A DNA stretch of 64,000 bases from JBKCUI01 sp052161625 (GCA_052161625.1 CP197412.1), one strand, 5' to 3'; shown: positions 28,026-37,387, counted from the first letter of the stretch. Numbers and translations: made by a program. Notes: generated from the letters alone by a model not told the origin.

Positions 28026-29819
28026 ATGTCGACTGCAAGCAGCAATTCTGATTCCTCTCACGTTGGGAGCCAGATCGACACAGAAACCTTGCTTCGTAAT
28101 ATTGGACGTTTCCCGTCTCAGGTAGTACCTTTCGCGGTTCTCAAGGAATTGCAGTCACGCGGAGCCGCGATTCACGATTCCTTAGTTGCGTTAATTAGTA
28201 AAGAGCTCAAATGGAACGAAAGTCCCTTAGGCAGCTCGTCCAACGCGTCATTCTTCGCTTTCGCTTTGCTTCCTCCGATCGTCACCCAAGAGGATCAGCC
28301 TCTGATCGAAGCATTGCTCTCTACTTCTTTCCATAGAATTGATGGGGTAATTGGTGATCTCAGTGGGGAAGCGATGCCGCGCCTGATCGCCAATTTCTTT
28401 CAGAGCCAGAGTGCGGAAGAAGTATTCGGCTGGATCGACCGCATCCTGAGCAAACCAAGCATGGAGGAGCTGACCTGTCACCCGCTTGTTAGGGCTTTGA
28501 CCATTGCTGTTGCAATGAGTTGGTTGGATCGAAGCGAGGCAATCCCTTTCCTGGTCGAGCAATTGAAGAAGCGGTCCAAAAAGCAAAATGACTTGGTATC
28601 GGCGTTTATCGTTTCTGAGTTAATGGATTTGTCTGCCCGAAGTTTTGAAGAGGTCGATTCCTTGGTCGTCGAGTGTTTTACTCGGCGTCAGATCGACGAG
28701 TCGTACATCCATCTCGACAACTGGGAGAACGAGATTGAGAGCGTTATCGATCGATCTACAGAGGTTGCGACTGCCTGGGATGATTGCGCCGAGGAATTGG
28801 CGAAATGGTGCTATGACTTTACTACCGATGACTTCGATCCCGTAAGTGCGACTTACCGCGCCAATCCATGCGGCAGTTCGAATTCGAAAGGAAGCGAATC
28901 ACAGGCCCGCATCTTGGTCGAACAACTCCGAGGCGCGTCGAGCAATAGTTACCCACGAGATGCCGTTGCAACGCTGGAGCGTGAATTTCCTGTTGCCTAC
29001 CAAGCGATTGTTGAGCTGATACGCGATGAACTTTCTCGAACCCAGCCGGACTCTAATGGGGAGTGCGGAAGGGGCGCGTATCTGGCATTGGTTCTTCTCG
29101 TTAAGGAAAGTATGCCGCTGCCGCAAGATCTGGTGCAAACGATCCTGCGATTGCCTGATTCTCGTCTGGATCAGATGTTTGGACACCAATTTGACTTGGT
29201 CGTGAAATGCATTGCTCAATCACCGATCCAGGACGTCGGAATCCTTGAGCAATGGATTTGGGATCCGGATCGATCCGATGCAAATCGTCGCGCCATGGTC
29301 AGTTATTATTCGTACGCTTGTTACCGCTACGCGTTGGAACGCGAAGTCGCCATCGAAGCCTTGGCGAAAGGACTGCGCAAGGCACTGACACAGGCCCCAT
29401 CGTTGATCGGTCCGTTCGCCGAGAATCTCGCCTTTCTGACGCCTACTGAGCATGCTTTGCTTCTCGAGGAAGCATTCGAAGGGTCGGATGTGGAGTGGGA
29501 GATCGCGAAGGACGATTTGCGACATATGATGGTCGACGTCCGTGTTGCGAAGGAAGTCTTTGAGGAACACTTTCAGATCCATCAAAGCATCGAGGAAATC
29601 GTTTCTGCAGGGGAAATGTTTGACATCGCAGCGATTCGAGAAAAACCAGCTGCTCCGCTAGTTTCCCATCGGACTGTCCAGAGACCCACTGGATTGGAAT
29701 TGACTCAGCCAAGCTTCTCGGTGACAGGAACCATTCGCAATGAGGAACGGACGTCACGCAATTCCTCATGCCCGTGCGGAAGTGGGAAGAAGTTCAAAAA
29801 ATGCTGCATGAGAAAGTAG
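28026..29819 (+). CDS. Helical repeat (DUF1186-like) protein with C-terminal SEC-C motif
   Basis: 597 residues. Most of it is alpha-helical with HEAT-like spacing, and the first ~270 residues resemble DUF1186 (FPSQVVPFAVLKELQSRGAA, then FALLPPIVTQEDQPLIEALL). The last 20 residues are a perfect zinc-binding SEC-C motif, SSCPCGSGKKFKKCC. In SecA this motif contacts SecB; in stand-alone proteins the partner is unknown. The role is probably scaffold-like. It is flanked downstream by an IS relic. Confidence 0.75.
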   Translation: MSTASSNSDSSHVGSQIDTETLLRNIGRFPSQVVPFAVLKELQSRGAAIHDSLVALISKELKWNESPLGSSSNASFFAFALLPPIVTQEDQPLIEALLSTSFHRIDGVIGDLSGEAMPRLIANFFQSQSAEEVFGWIDRILSKPSMEELTCHPLVRALTIAVAMSWLDRSEAIPFLVEQLKKRSKKQNDLVSAFIVSELMDLSARSFEEVDSLVVECFTRRQIDESYIHLDNWENEIESVIDRSTEVATAWDDCAEELAKWCYDFTTDDFDPVSATYRANPCGSSNSKGSESQARILVEQLRGASSNSYPRDAVATLEREFPVAYQAIVELIRDELSRTQPDSNGECGRGAYLALVLLVKESMPLPQDLVQTILRLPDSRLDQMFGHQFDLVVKCIAQSPIQDVGILEQWIWDPDRSDANRRAMVSYYSYACYRYALEREVAIEALAKGLRKALTQAPSLIGPFAENLAFLTPTEHALLLEEAFEGSDVEWEIAKDDLRHMMVDVRVAKEVFEEHFQIHQSIEEIVSAGEMFDIAAIREKPAAPLVSHRTVQRPTGLELTQPSFSVTGTIRNEERTSRNSSCPCGSGKKFKKCCMRK

Positions 29820-29856
29820 TCGTTGCGTCTGGCTTTTTGGGTGAGTCACATTGGTC

Positions 29857-30897
29857 TGCTCCCCAAAAGTTGGCTCATGCTCAACGTTGTTCTTCCCTCC
29901 GCGTTCTCCGCGGTTAACTCTTCTTAGGCAGATTGGTAATGCCGTCCGTCTAGAGCTTATCCATCTCACTGCTACTATTTGAATTCCGTGGTGAATCAAC
30001 CGCGGAGGGCGCGGAGTGGCTAATCGCCTCCTCTCGCGTTCGGTTCTCTTCTTCGCGCCGTGGCGCCGTAGCGAGAAATTCTCCACTGGCCTGGATCCAA
30101 AGAGAGTGGCGCGCCAAGGCGCCAAGCTCGCCAGGGACTGAGTTGAGAATCTGAGGAGGAGCGCGGAGTGGCTAATCGCCTCCTCTCGCGTTCGGTTCTC
30201 TTCTTCGCGCCGTGGCGCCGTAGCGAGAAATTCTCCAATTGCCTGGATCCAAAGAGAGTGGCGCGCCAAGGCGCCAAGCTCGCAAGGGACTGAGTTGAGA
30301 ATCTGAGGAGGATCGCGGAGTGGCTAATCGCCTCCTCTCGCGTTCGGTTCTCTTCTTCGCGCCGTGGCGCCGTAGCGAGAAATTCTCCAATTGCCTGGAT
30401 CCAAAGAGAGTGGCGCGCCACGGCGCCAAGCTCGCAAGGGACTGAGTTGAGAATCTGAGGAGGAGCGCGGAGTGGCTAATCGCCTCCTCTCGCGTTCGGT
30501 TCTCTTCTTCGCGCCGTGGCGCCGTAGCGAGAAATTCTCCAATTGCCTGGATCCAAAGAGAGTGGCGCGCCACGGCGCCAAGCTCGCCAGGGACTGAGTT
30601 GAGAATCTGAGGAGGAGCGCGGAGTGGCTAATCGCCTCCTCTCGCGTTCGGTTCTCTTCTTCGCGCCGTGGCGCCGTAGCGAGAAATTCTCCACTGGCCT
30701 GGATCCGAAGAGAGTGGCGCGCCACGGCGCCAAGCTCGCCAGGGACTGAGTTGAGAATCTGAGGAGGAGCTTCGGCGTCTCGTAACGTCTTCACAATCTG
30801 GTCGGCCGAACGCCGAGTTCGCTTTCTTCTTGTCAAAGTCCTCCTGCCATTTAATGCGATAGACTTTAAAAACTCCTGGATCAACTTTTGGGGAGCA
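29857..30897 (-). mobile_element. Relic of an IS3-family insertion sequence filled with tandem repeats
   Basis: Perfect 16 bp inverted repeats lie at 29857-29872 (TGCTCCCCAAAAGTTG) and 30882-30897. They begin TG and end CA as in IS3-family ends. Just inside the right end, on the minus strand, about 25 codons read LTRRKRTRRSADQIVKTLRD, matching the start of IS3 OrfA transposases, behind a GGCAGGAGG ribosome site. This reading stops exactly at 30771 where the 152 bp tandem array begins. Nothing else of OrfA or OrfB is left. No target duplication is evident, so one end may have been rearranged. Confidence 0.6.
30011..30770. repeat. Five tandem copies of a 152 bp repeat
   Basis: Units start at 30011, 30163, 30315, 30467 and 30619, each 152 bp, with only a few base changes between copies. 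Each begins GCGGAGTGGCTAATCGCC and contains the palindromic words GCGCCGTGGCGCC and GGCGCGCC. All units share one orientation. Minus-strand reading frames of 80-190 codons cross the units because 152 is not a multiple of 3, and they show no family resemblance. A diverged single copy lies inverted near 34602-34690. Confidence 0.93.
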
Positions 30898-30898
30898 C

Positions 30899-33835
30899 TC
30901 AATTCCTAAAGTTCTTGGTCTCTATGGTCCACGGCTCGCCTATTTTCCGTTGGTCGCTCTCGCCAAGGAACATCTTGGAAGACTCTAGCTTTCCTTTGAG
31001 GTGCCAATCGAGCCAAGCCAACGCGACCGGGGAATACTCTCCGCCATGGGGGCGACGATAGGTTCCACCGTGCCCGACATCTAGATTGGCCATGACGATC
31101 GGGACATGATCGACACGAGAGAAATCATCCATGGCATTCTTGTACGCGATGTCCTTTGGGCCACCCATGATGTATAGGACTGGTCCATGAAATTTCTTCA
31201 GGTCATCCTTGGTGAGTTTCGGCATGGCCATCATGGGAGAGGGGGCCGGTAAGACGCCGCTGTTGCAAACAATTGTGGTCGTGATTCTTGGATCGCTCGA
31301 AATCTCGATCGCCTGCAAGCCTCCGCATGACATTCCCATCGCGGCAACTTTGGTCGTGTCGATCCTTCCGAAATACACACTCTCTGCTTTGCCATTTTCA
31401 GCGATGATCCATTGAAGGGCGGTAAGCAATTGAGTTGAATCTGTTCTTTCGCGAGACCTATCGCTGCGTTGCTCGATATCGCTCAGCAATCCAATCCCAA
31501 GCACGATGTAGCCATGCGATGCGATTTGATTAAGGAAGTTCTTGTGCTCCTCGGTTGTGTTCGCACATGCTCCGTTACCCCACAGCAGAACAGGTAGCTT
31601 TCGTTCGCCGGCGAATGGGGATAGATCCTCTGGTCGGTAGATCGTCATGCCAGCCAGCGTCGGTGACTCAGTCGCAATGGCTGAATACGGTCCCTGTCCA
31701 CCCTTCTCCAATTGGATCTGCTTCGGTGAATCCGAGCTTCCTTTCGCATCGCCATTCGAGATAGTGCTCATGATTCTCGTGTAGGCAGGTTTGGGTTGGT
31801 TGTCTGCGTCAAAGAGAAGCGGATGCTGTCCCCAACGCCAAGTACGGCGATCGTTGAGTCCCCAGAACGTGATGCGTTCGATGATATCCTGATGTTTTTT
31901 GAAGATGCCAAATAACTTCGCATAATCCTCGGCTTGACCATTTAGATCCTCAACCGAAGGAGGAGTGGTGGTTCGCGAACGAGGCCTACCGAACTGACCG
32001 CCTGACTCGCCCCGAATGGTAATATCCAATTCCGTGATACTCACTTTGAGCCCCAAGGACGCATAGTCCGTAATCGCTTTTTCGATATCGTCAAAAGGGA
32101 CTCGTCCGCTTCGCCAATGCCCCTGAATGCCAACGGCGTCTATAGGAGCCCCTTCTGCAAGCAGTCGTTTCAAAAGAACCATCGAACTTTCATGCTTAGG
32201 GCCAGACTCAATGTTGTAATCGTTGTAGTACAGTACAGCGCTCGGATCCGCCTCACGCGCGTACTTGAAAGCCAACGTGAGGAACTCTGGCCCAAGTGCC
32301 TTAAGCCAATTGGAATTCCGCAGATTTTCTGTCTTGGCGGTTGCTTCATTGCCACCATCGTTGATCGCCTCATTGACAACATCCCAACTTTGCAGTTTTC
32401 CCTTGTAGCGTCCTACAAGTATCTCGATGTGTTGCCTCATTCGGGTTTTGATGGTCTCTGAATCGCCCCCTTCAAAAAACCAATTCGGTGTTTGGGCATG
32501 CCACACAAGCGTGTGACCGTGGATGGTCAATTTATTCTTTTGAGCCCAATCCACCAACGCATCTGTTCGGTCGAAATCCCAGCGATCCTCCGCGGGATGA
32601 ACTCGCTCAGGTTTCATACAATTCTCGGGAGTGATGGCAGCAAAATGGTCAACCGCCACTTTCAATTCCTCCTCGGAGTAACGCGAAGGGAGGTCTCCCG
32701 CCATCCCGATCAAAAACGAATCTTGGAAGGCGTCTTTCATGAAGCGATCGATTTTGACGCTGTTAACAGGGTCCTTATTTACTTTCGGAGACGGGTCCGG
32801 AAGATCTTGTGCGGCAAGGGATTCTTGGAGTGCGGTTGTTGGTTTTTGATTCAGAGCAGCTTTGGTCGCTTCATCGTTGAAGACGAGCTGGGCGAAGTAG
32901 TACAGGTTGTTGCGCCAGTGAGTCGCGTCGTGACCGTGAGAATCGACGTTCCACAAATGCGGTACATTTTTGCTCTTCAGAAAACGCTGAGTATTCTGGC
33001 TGATGTTGATCAGTCCATCTTTGCTTCCACAGGAGAGCCACAACAGCTTCAGTTGTTGTTTGGCTTTGTCTGCGTCAGGAACCAGTTCTTCGGGCTTTTT
33101 TGTGTTGGGTGCCGCGGAAAATCCTCCGATCCAAGCAAACGTATCCAGATGGCCGAGGCCAAAGTTGAGCGACTGTCCGCCCCCCATAGAAAGACCCGCA
33201 ATCGCTCGATGTTCTCGATCGGCCTGCACCGAGTATCGTGATTCAATCTTGGGAATGACATCATCCAAAAGGTCACGCTCGAATACACCAAAGGACGGAG
33301 CAGATTCAAAGACATTGCCGACAGGCCGGTCATTCTTCTGAGCGCGTCCGTTTGGCATGACGACGATCATCGGCTTGGCCTTCCCTTCCGCGATCAGATT
33401 GTCGAACAGCATGTCCGGTGTCGCGAATCGCTGCCATTCTGTTTCGTCTCCACCAATACCGTGAAGAAGGTAGAGCACCGGATACTTCTTTTCCTTCGAA
33501 TACCCCGGAGGCGTATAGACGTTCAGCTTTCGGACCGTGCCTACTGTTTTCGACTCGTAATCAATCAATTCCAACTTGCCGTGCGGAATGTCGTCTCGCC
33601 TGGCAACAATGCTGTCTGACGGATCCGAATAAATCTGCTGGTCGTCTGGCCCCAATACGATAGATCCTCCAAAACCCCCGGGGCCTAGTCTTCCTTGCTG
33701 CGGACGATTCTGCAGCCCTGCATTTGGTCGAGCTGCTTCCTGTACCTGTTTCTCAGCCTCCTGTTTCGGCTCCTCCTGAGCCTTGAGCGTCGAAGGTATG
33801 AACAACAGCACTGCGAGAAAAGCCATCCATCGCAT
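30899..33835 (-). CDS. Three-domain exported xylan-degrading enzyme: CE1 esterase, GH10 xylanase, alpha/beta hydrolase
   Basis: 978 residues with a signal peptide (FLAVLLFIPSTLKAQ). Residues ~80-340 are a CE1/feruloyl-esterase-like domain: LYLLHGIGGDETEWQ, the nucleophile in AGLSMGGGQSLN, and HGHDATHWRNNL with the catalytic His. Residues ~355-700 are a complete GH10 xylanase: HTLVWHAQTPNW, acid/base Glu in WDVVNEAIND, nucleophile Glu in SITELDITI, and FWGLNDRRTWRW. Residues ~740-965 are a second alpha/beta hydrolase with GMSCGGLQA as nucleophile elbow and NLDVGHGGTYRR for the His. It should cut the xylan chain and remove its ester side groups. It stands alone on the minus strand, between a repeat array and an inverted copy of the same repeat. 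Confidence 0.92.
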   Translation of the reverse strand: MRWMAFLAVLLFIPSTLKAQEEPKQEAEKQVQEAARPNAGLQNRPQQGRLGPGGFGGSIVLGPDDQQIYSDPSDSIVARRDDIPHGKLELIDYESKTVGTVRKLNVYTPPGYSKEKKYPVLYLLHGIGGDETEWQRFATPDMLFDNLIAEGKAKPMIVVMPNGRAQKNDRPVGNVFESAPSFGVFERDLLDDVIPKIESRYSVQADREHRAIAGLSMGGGQSLNFGLGHLDTFAWIGGFSAAPNTKKPEELVPDADKAKQQLKLLWLSCGSKDGLINISQNTQRFLKSKNVPHLWNVDSHGHDATHWRNNLYYFAQLVFNDEATKAALNQKPTTALQESLAAQDLPDPSPKVNKDPVNSVKIDRFMKDAFQDSFLIGMAGDLPSRYSEEELKVAVDHFAAITPENCMKPERVHPAEDRWDFDRTDALVDWAQKNKLTIHGHTLVWHAQTPNWFFEGGDSETIKTRMRQHIEILVGRYKGKLQSWDVVNEAINDGGNEATAKTENLRNSNWLKALGPEFLTLAFKYAREADPSAVLYYNDYNIESGPKHESSMVLLKRLLAEGAPIDAVGIQGHWRSGRVPFDDIEKAITDYASLGLKVSITELDITIRGESGGQFGRPRSRTTTPPSVEDLNGQAEDYAKLFGIFKKHQDIIERITFWGLNDRRTWRWGQHPLLFDADNQPKPAYTRIMSTISNGDAKGSSDSPKQIQLEKGGQGPYSAIATESPTLAGMTIYRPEDLSPFAGERKLPVLLWGNGACANTTEEHKNFLNQIASHGYIVLGIGLLSDIEQRSDRSRERTDSTQLLTALQWIIAENGKAESVYFGRIDTTKVAAMGMSCGGLQAIEISSDPRITTTIVCNSGVLPAPSPMMAMPKLTKDDLKKFHGPVLYIMGGPKDIAYKNAMDDFSRVDHVPIVMANLDVGHGGTYRRPHGGEYSPVALAWLDWHLKGKLESSKMFLGESDQRKIGEPWTIETKNFRN

Positions 33836-34599
33836 AATACGTTCCTTGAGAAGAGGTTTTAGAGTCCGGAAAGTCTCTTGTCTGATTCGATTTGTTTTTA
33901 TGAAGCCTTGGAGGCATTCTTACTGGGATAGGGCATCAGTCCAGAAAATCACTTGCAGTAGTAATCACGTGGGCCACACACTCGCGGAGCGCGCCACTCC
34001 ATGGACGATGCAAGGACAGGAGTGTCTGAATCAATGACTATGCGACTTCACGTTCCGATTCCGAACCTACTGCCGGATTCCGAACCTACTGCTCGCAATC
34101 CAACGCGCGATGAAAGGTTCGAACTCTTGCTTTGGTCAAGCTCACAGTGTGGGGAGGATCATTCGCCACCACCGTCGCGTCCTCCGCTCACCACTAGTCG
34201 TGAGTATACGCACGAATGTAGCCGTTATGGTAGGACCGTCAAGCACTTGGACTGAATAGCCGCTGCCAACGGCGGTATCGATTCAACGGACCATCCGGTA
34301 TTACCGTGGGGAGTGGGATTATTTCAGGGGAAAGGCCCCCACTGAAATGCAAGACATAGAGCTCTACCAACAGATACTTGGCCTAACCACTCCATGGACG
34401 GTCTCCGAAGTCAGTTCAATACCATCCTCGTTGGTCGCGTGCCTCGCGTGAAGTGTCCCGAGCATAGCGTCAAGTCGGTCGCTGTTCCTTGGGCCGATCG
34501 CCTCAAGGGCAGCAAACACTTTTTCCTTAGATCGATTGAAAACCACAGCGAGAAGCAAAGGGCTTGATTCGAGTCACTTTGCAAACTCTCTTCGGCGAG
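33836..34599. other. Gene-free stretch upstream of the xylanase gene
   Basis: About 760 bp. It must hold the promoter of the minus-strand xylanase gene. A short duplication (CGAACCTACTGC and CGAACCTACTGCTCG) is seen at 34064-34094. No ORF is convincing. Confidence 0.5.
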
Positions 34600-34870
34600 C
34601 CACTCTCTTCGGATCCAGGTCAGTGAAGAATTTCTCGCTACGGCGCCACGGCGCAAAGAAGAGAACCGAACGCGAGAGGAGGCGAGCATGCAGCCAACGC
34701 GTTGGAAGGCAAGCATTGTCAAATGCGCCTCGGCTTCCACTCCGCGATCCTCCGCGCCCTCCGCGGTTCGTACACCACTGAGTTCAAATAATAGCAGTAA
34801 GATTGAGAAGGTCTGGAAAGACGGCATCACCAATCTGCCAAAGAAGGGTTAACCGCGAAGACCGAAGAGG
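34600..34870. repeat. Inverted diverged copy of the repeat region at 29.9-30.1 kb
   Basis: 34602-34690 is the reverse complement of part of the 152 bp unit (GAATTTCTCGCTACGGCGCC, GAGAACCGAACGCGAGAGGA). 34740-34860 is the reverse complement of the sequence just left of the array (CCTCCGCGCCCTCCGCGGTT, CAAATAATAGCAGTAAGAT, GACGGCATCACCAATCTGCC), with scattered changes. Together they make a roughly 260 bp dispersed element present in both orientations around the xylanase gene. Confidence 0.8.
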
Positions 34871-35184
34871 GCTGGGAATCCAGTTCTTCCTTCGGTCGTT
34901 ACGAGCTTCCATTGCTAGGGAAAGTTACAGATATGGCCCACACCTGGATCTATCTGCAAAAAGGTTTCATGCAGCGTTGAACCTCTCGCCGTATTCTCTG
35001 GCGTGGGTAGAGGATTCTGCTACGGAACTGCAGTGGCTGACATCCGTTCTGGATGCGAAATCCTTTATAGAACGAACCGGCGGTGTCGCTTGCGCTCAAC
35101 CGCCGGCTATAAGCTGCTATACCTTCGGCATTCTTGGGTCGGAACGAATCGAATCATTCCGAACCTCGGCAGGCCTGGAGACGA

Positions 35185-35292
35185 ATGCCGCGCCGTAGAA
35201 GACGTTGCAATTGCCCAGTGGCGGTGCAAGACGGCGTCAGCGAAGTCGACGGACTTTTGGTAGACGAGAAGTTGCTCGAAGGCGAATGCCAT
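35185..35292 (-). pseudogene. Truncated four-helix-bundle (S23-like) gene, third copy
   Basis: From the ATG at 35292 the frame reads MAFAFEQLLVYQKSVDFADAV, almost identical to the first 21 residues of the complete genes at 39836 and 47395. Then the sequence shifts frame near 35226, and similarity fades by about 35185. The GTTCTCTCGGGCGGAGGAGAA upstream of the start is also shared with the full copies. It is a broken copy of the same module. Confidence 0.75.
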
Positions 35293-35318
35293 AGTTCTCT
35301 CGGGCGGAGGAGAACGCC

Positions 35319-36008
35319 TCAGGGCTTCCAGGTCCAATTAGAACCGTAGATTATGAGTCCGTACTCATGCCATGTGAGTTGCGTCCACATGTTGTTTCCA
35401 TTTGAACCAATTTTTGAGGTATCAGCGAGAAGTTTGTAAACATCGCTTGTGATAAGTGATGTATAGCCATTGTCAACATTCGAGAGCTTGGCTGCGTAAT
35501 TTGCCGAACGGCCAACCCAGACAAGATCATTCGACCCTCTGATTCCCGTGCGTGCGACGAAAAGCGAGCTTGTGTCGATACCGACGACTTGCTTCAAGAC
35601 AAACGCAGCATCTGGATACTTCGCCTTGATCTCCTCATTGATCATGATTTTCGCCCAATTGATCTGTAAGGCAGCCTTTGCCGCAGCAGAGTTCTTGCCG
35701 TCACCAATGAACACTGCCATTACTCTGTCGCCATCAAACGCCGTGATGGCCCCACCACAATTGCGAATCATCCTGCAAGCGGCCAAGAGGAAAGATTTGT
35801 AGATTTTGGCTGCGAACCAGTCCCTGTACCCATTCACCATCGCTGTAGATTCAGCCAAATCTGCGTAGAGCACGGTTCCGTCAAGCGTAACTGCGTCGTT
35901 TCCCAGCTTCACATCTTCAGCCTCAGGGACCTTCGTGCCAGCACGTGTAGTAAAGGTAGATGAAAGGATATCTTTCACCTCTTTTCGAACGTCTTCAGCG
36001 ATTGCCAC
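35319..36008 (-). CDS. Class III nucleotide cyclase, Pycsar (PycC) type
   Basis: 229 residues from a GTG at 36008 that shares its first base with the stop of the effector gene upstream. It is a single class III cyclase catalytic domain without membrane parts. The two metal-binding aspartates lie in TVLYADLAESTAMVN and AFDGDRVMAVFIGD, and VWVGRSANYAAKLS is the conserved late helix. Single-domain cyclases of this sort next to a CNBD-TIR gene are the signature of Pycsar anti-phage systems, in which phage infection triggers cCMP or cUMP synthesis. Which base is used cannot be decided here. The gene order is effector first, cyclase second. Confidence 0.85.
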   Translation of the reverse strand: MAIAEDVRKEVKDILSSTFTTRAGTKVPEAEDVKLGNDAVTLDGTVLYADLAESTAMVNGYRDWFAAKIYKSFLLAACRMIRNCGGAITAFDGDRVMAVFIGDGKNSAAAKAALQINWAKIMINEEIKAKYPDAAFVLKQVVGIDTSSLFVARTGIRGSNDLVWVGRSANYAAKLSNVDNGYTSLITSDVYKLLADTSKIGSNGNNMWTQLTWHEYGLIIYGSNWTWKP

Positions 36009-36932
36009 TACCTTACCCCTACAGACTTAATGACTTTGCGCAACTCAGTACAGATCGTTGCGACAGGCGCAGAAAGATCTTCTCCCGGATTTGAAACGTA
36101 AGTAATAGGAGACACACCCAGAAGGTCCGTTGGGATCTTGATATCTGCATGCTGGTCCTTGATGATGAACGAACGATTGCGATCAAGCCTACCCATGAAC
36201 AGTCCAAGTTCGAAAATCACGTTATCCCGTGGCGCCTCATATGCTTCATGCCGACTAAACACTTTATCGTCTGGACCAAAAACGAATGCCGCAAAAAACT
36301 GAGGTGTCGACTTCTTTAATCAGGACATCAACAGGGATTCCACCAGGACCAAAAACTCCGGGCATACTCCAAGGTCGAACTGCAATTTTGTCATGCTTCA
36401 AACCCAGTTGTATTTCTTGCGCGACCGCCAAACCCTCCACAGAGGATCCGATAAAGAGGACTGGAATGCTGTTCGGTGCACGATGAAACTGGCTACGCTC
36501 TCGCAACCGATCGGCGATGATGATGGCAAGAGTTTTCCAAACGCGTGCATTGGTCGAAGTAATAGACTTGAATTGCGGTTCCGATATCCGAACCACAGTT
36601 AGTGGCGAAAGTGCGGAGACGGTTGCCGATCGACGCACGGAAGGATCAATCAAGGCCAACTCGCCAAAACTCTCTCGTGAAGATCGCGTCGCGATGTGCC
36701 GTGAGTTCACAAAAATTCCAACTTCACCATCAATGATGAAGTATGCATCATTGTCTGCATCGCCTTGCGTAATGATGTGCGTACCAGTTGGATACTCGGC
36801 AAGCTCACCAGCATCAGCCAACGCAGTCGCGAGAACCTCGTCGCCCTCCACTAGTCGCTGGGACCTGAGTGCCTCTATTAGGCGTATTCGTCCTTCCGAT
36901 CCCTCAAAACGGGCTTTCATCGAACTCACCAT
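36008..36932 (-). pseudogene. Pycsar-type effector, CNBD-TIR, split by one extra base
   Basis: The frame from the ATG at 36932 encodes a cyclic-nucleotide-binding domain (residues ~38-130: THIITQGDADNDAYFIIDGE, then the phosphate cassette FGELALIDPSVRRSATV), then a TIR-like domain of the CAP12/Pycsar class (VLFIGSSVEGLAVAQEI, VRPWSMPGVF). It stops early at 36264. The domain goes on in the next frame to 36008 (RDNVIFELGLFMGRL, KIPTDLLGVSPITY). Removing one T from the six-T run (36293-36298 on the plus strand as A6) restores SVFAAFVFGPDD and gives one 307-residue protein. GGGAG lies upstream of the start. TIR effectors of this class degrade NAD when the nucleotide binds. Confidence 0.85.
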
Positions 36933-36972
36933 CTAAATCACACTCCCAAGCGACTTGATCTTGATATTGCTC

Positions 36973-37206
36973 TTAGTTTTTTTGATCCTTCGGTGGACAC
37001 GGGTCATTGCCGTAGCTGTCCTTGTCGCGAATCTGTCCATTGAGACGGTGAATCACCAACTCACTTTGATTCTGCTGAGCAACCTTGCGTCCGGCTTCTG
37101 ACGCTGTTTGCTGGGTCCTGTGGTTGGATAGAGGTTTTTGGGTACCCTCTGTCTTTACCGCCCAACCGCGTCCGCTTGGAACCACATGCACATTCTTCTT
37201 CGCCAT
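36973..37206 (-). CDS. DUF2188 family protein
   Basis: 77 residues. NVHVVPSGRGWAVKTEGTQK is the family start, TASEAGRKVAQQNQSELVIH and GQIRDKDSYGNDP complete it. DUF2188 proteins are small, basic and of unknown role. It is first in the minus-strand unit, 40 bp before the Pycsar-like effector, so the three genes may share one transcript. Confidence 0.85.
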   Translation of the reverse strand: MAKKNVHVVPSGRGWAVKTEGTQKPLSNHRTQQTASEAGRKVAQQNQSELVIHRLNGQIRDKDSYGNDPCPPKDQKN

Positions 37207-37387
37207 CGAAAAAACTCCTGGTTTTAAGGGCCACTAGCCAGGAATCGACCCACGACCGGCCGAAACCATGCTATCATTGTTGGATAATCGCACATAATTG
37301 TCAAGGTATTGCAAAAAAGTGTCGACCAGAGAATAATGGCCGTGGTAGGGGAGTTCCTCTGCAAGCCACCCAAAAAGGACGAGACCC

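Noticed and set aside
30011..30770. CRISPR array
   Set aside because: Whole 152 bp units are repeated with no unique spacers, and no cas genes are near.
30020..30902. Overlapping minus-strand frames across the 152 bp repeats
   Set aside because: Because 152 is not a multiple of 3 each unit restarts the same peptide in a new frame; only the IS3 OrfA start at 30771-30850 has meaning.
34411..34833. 140-codon minus-strand frame
   Set aside because: Runs through the inverted repeat copy; no protein resemblance.
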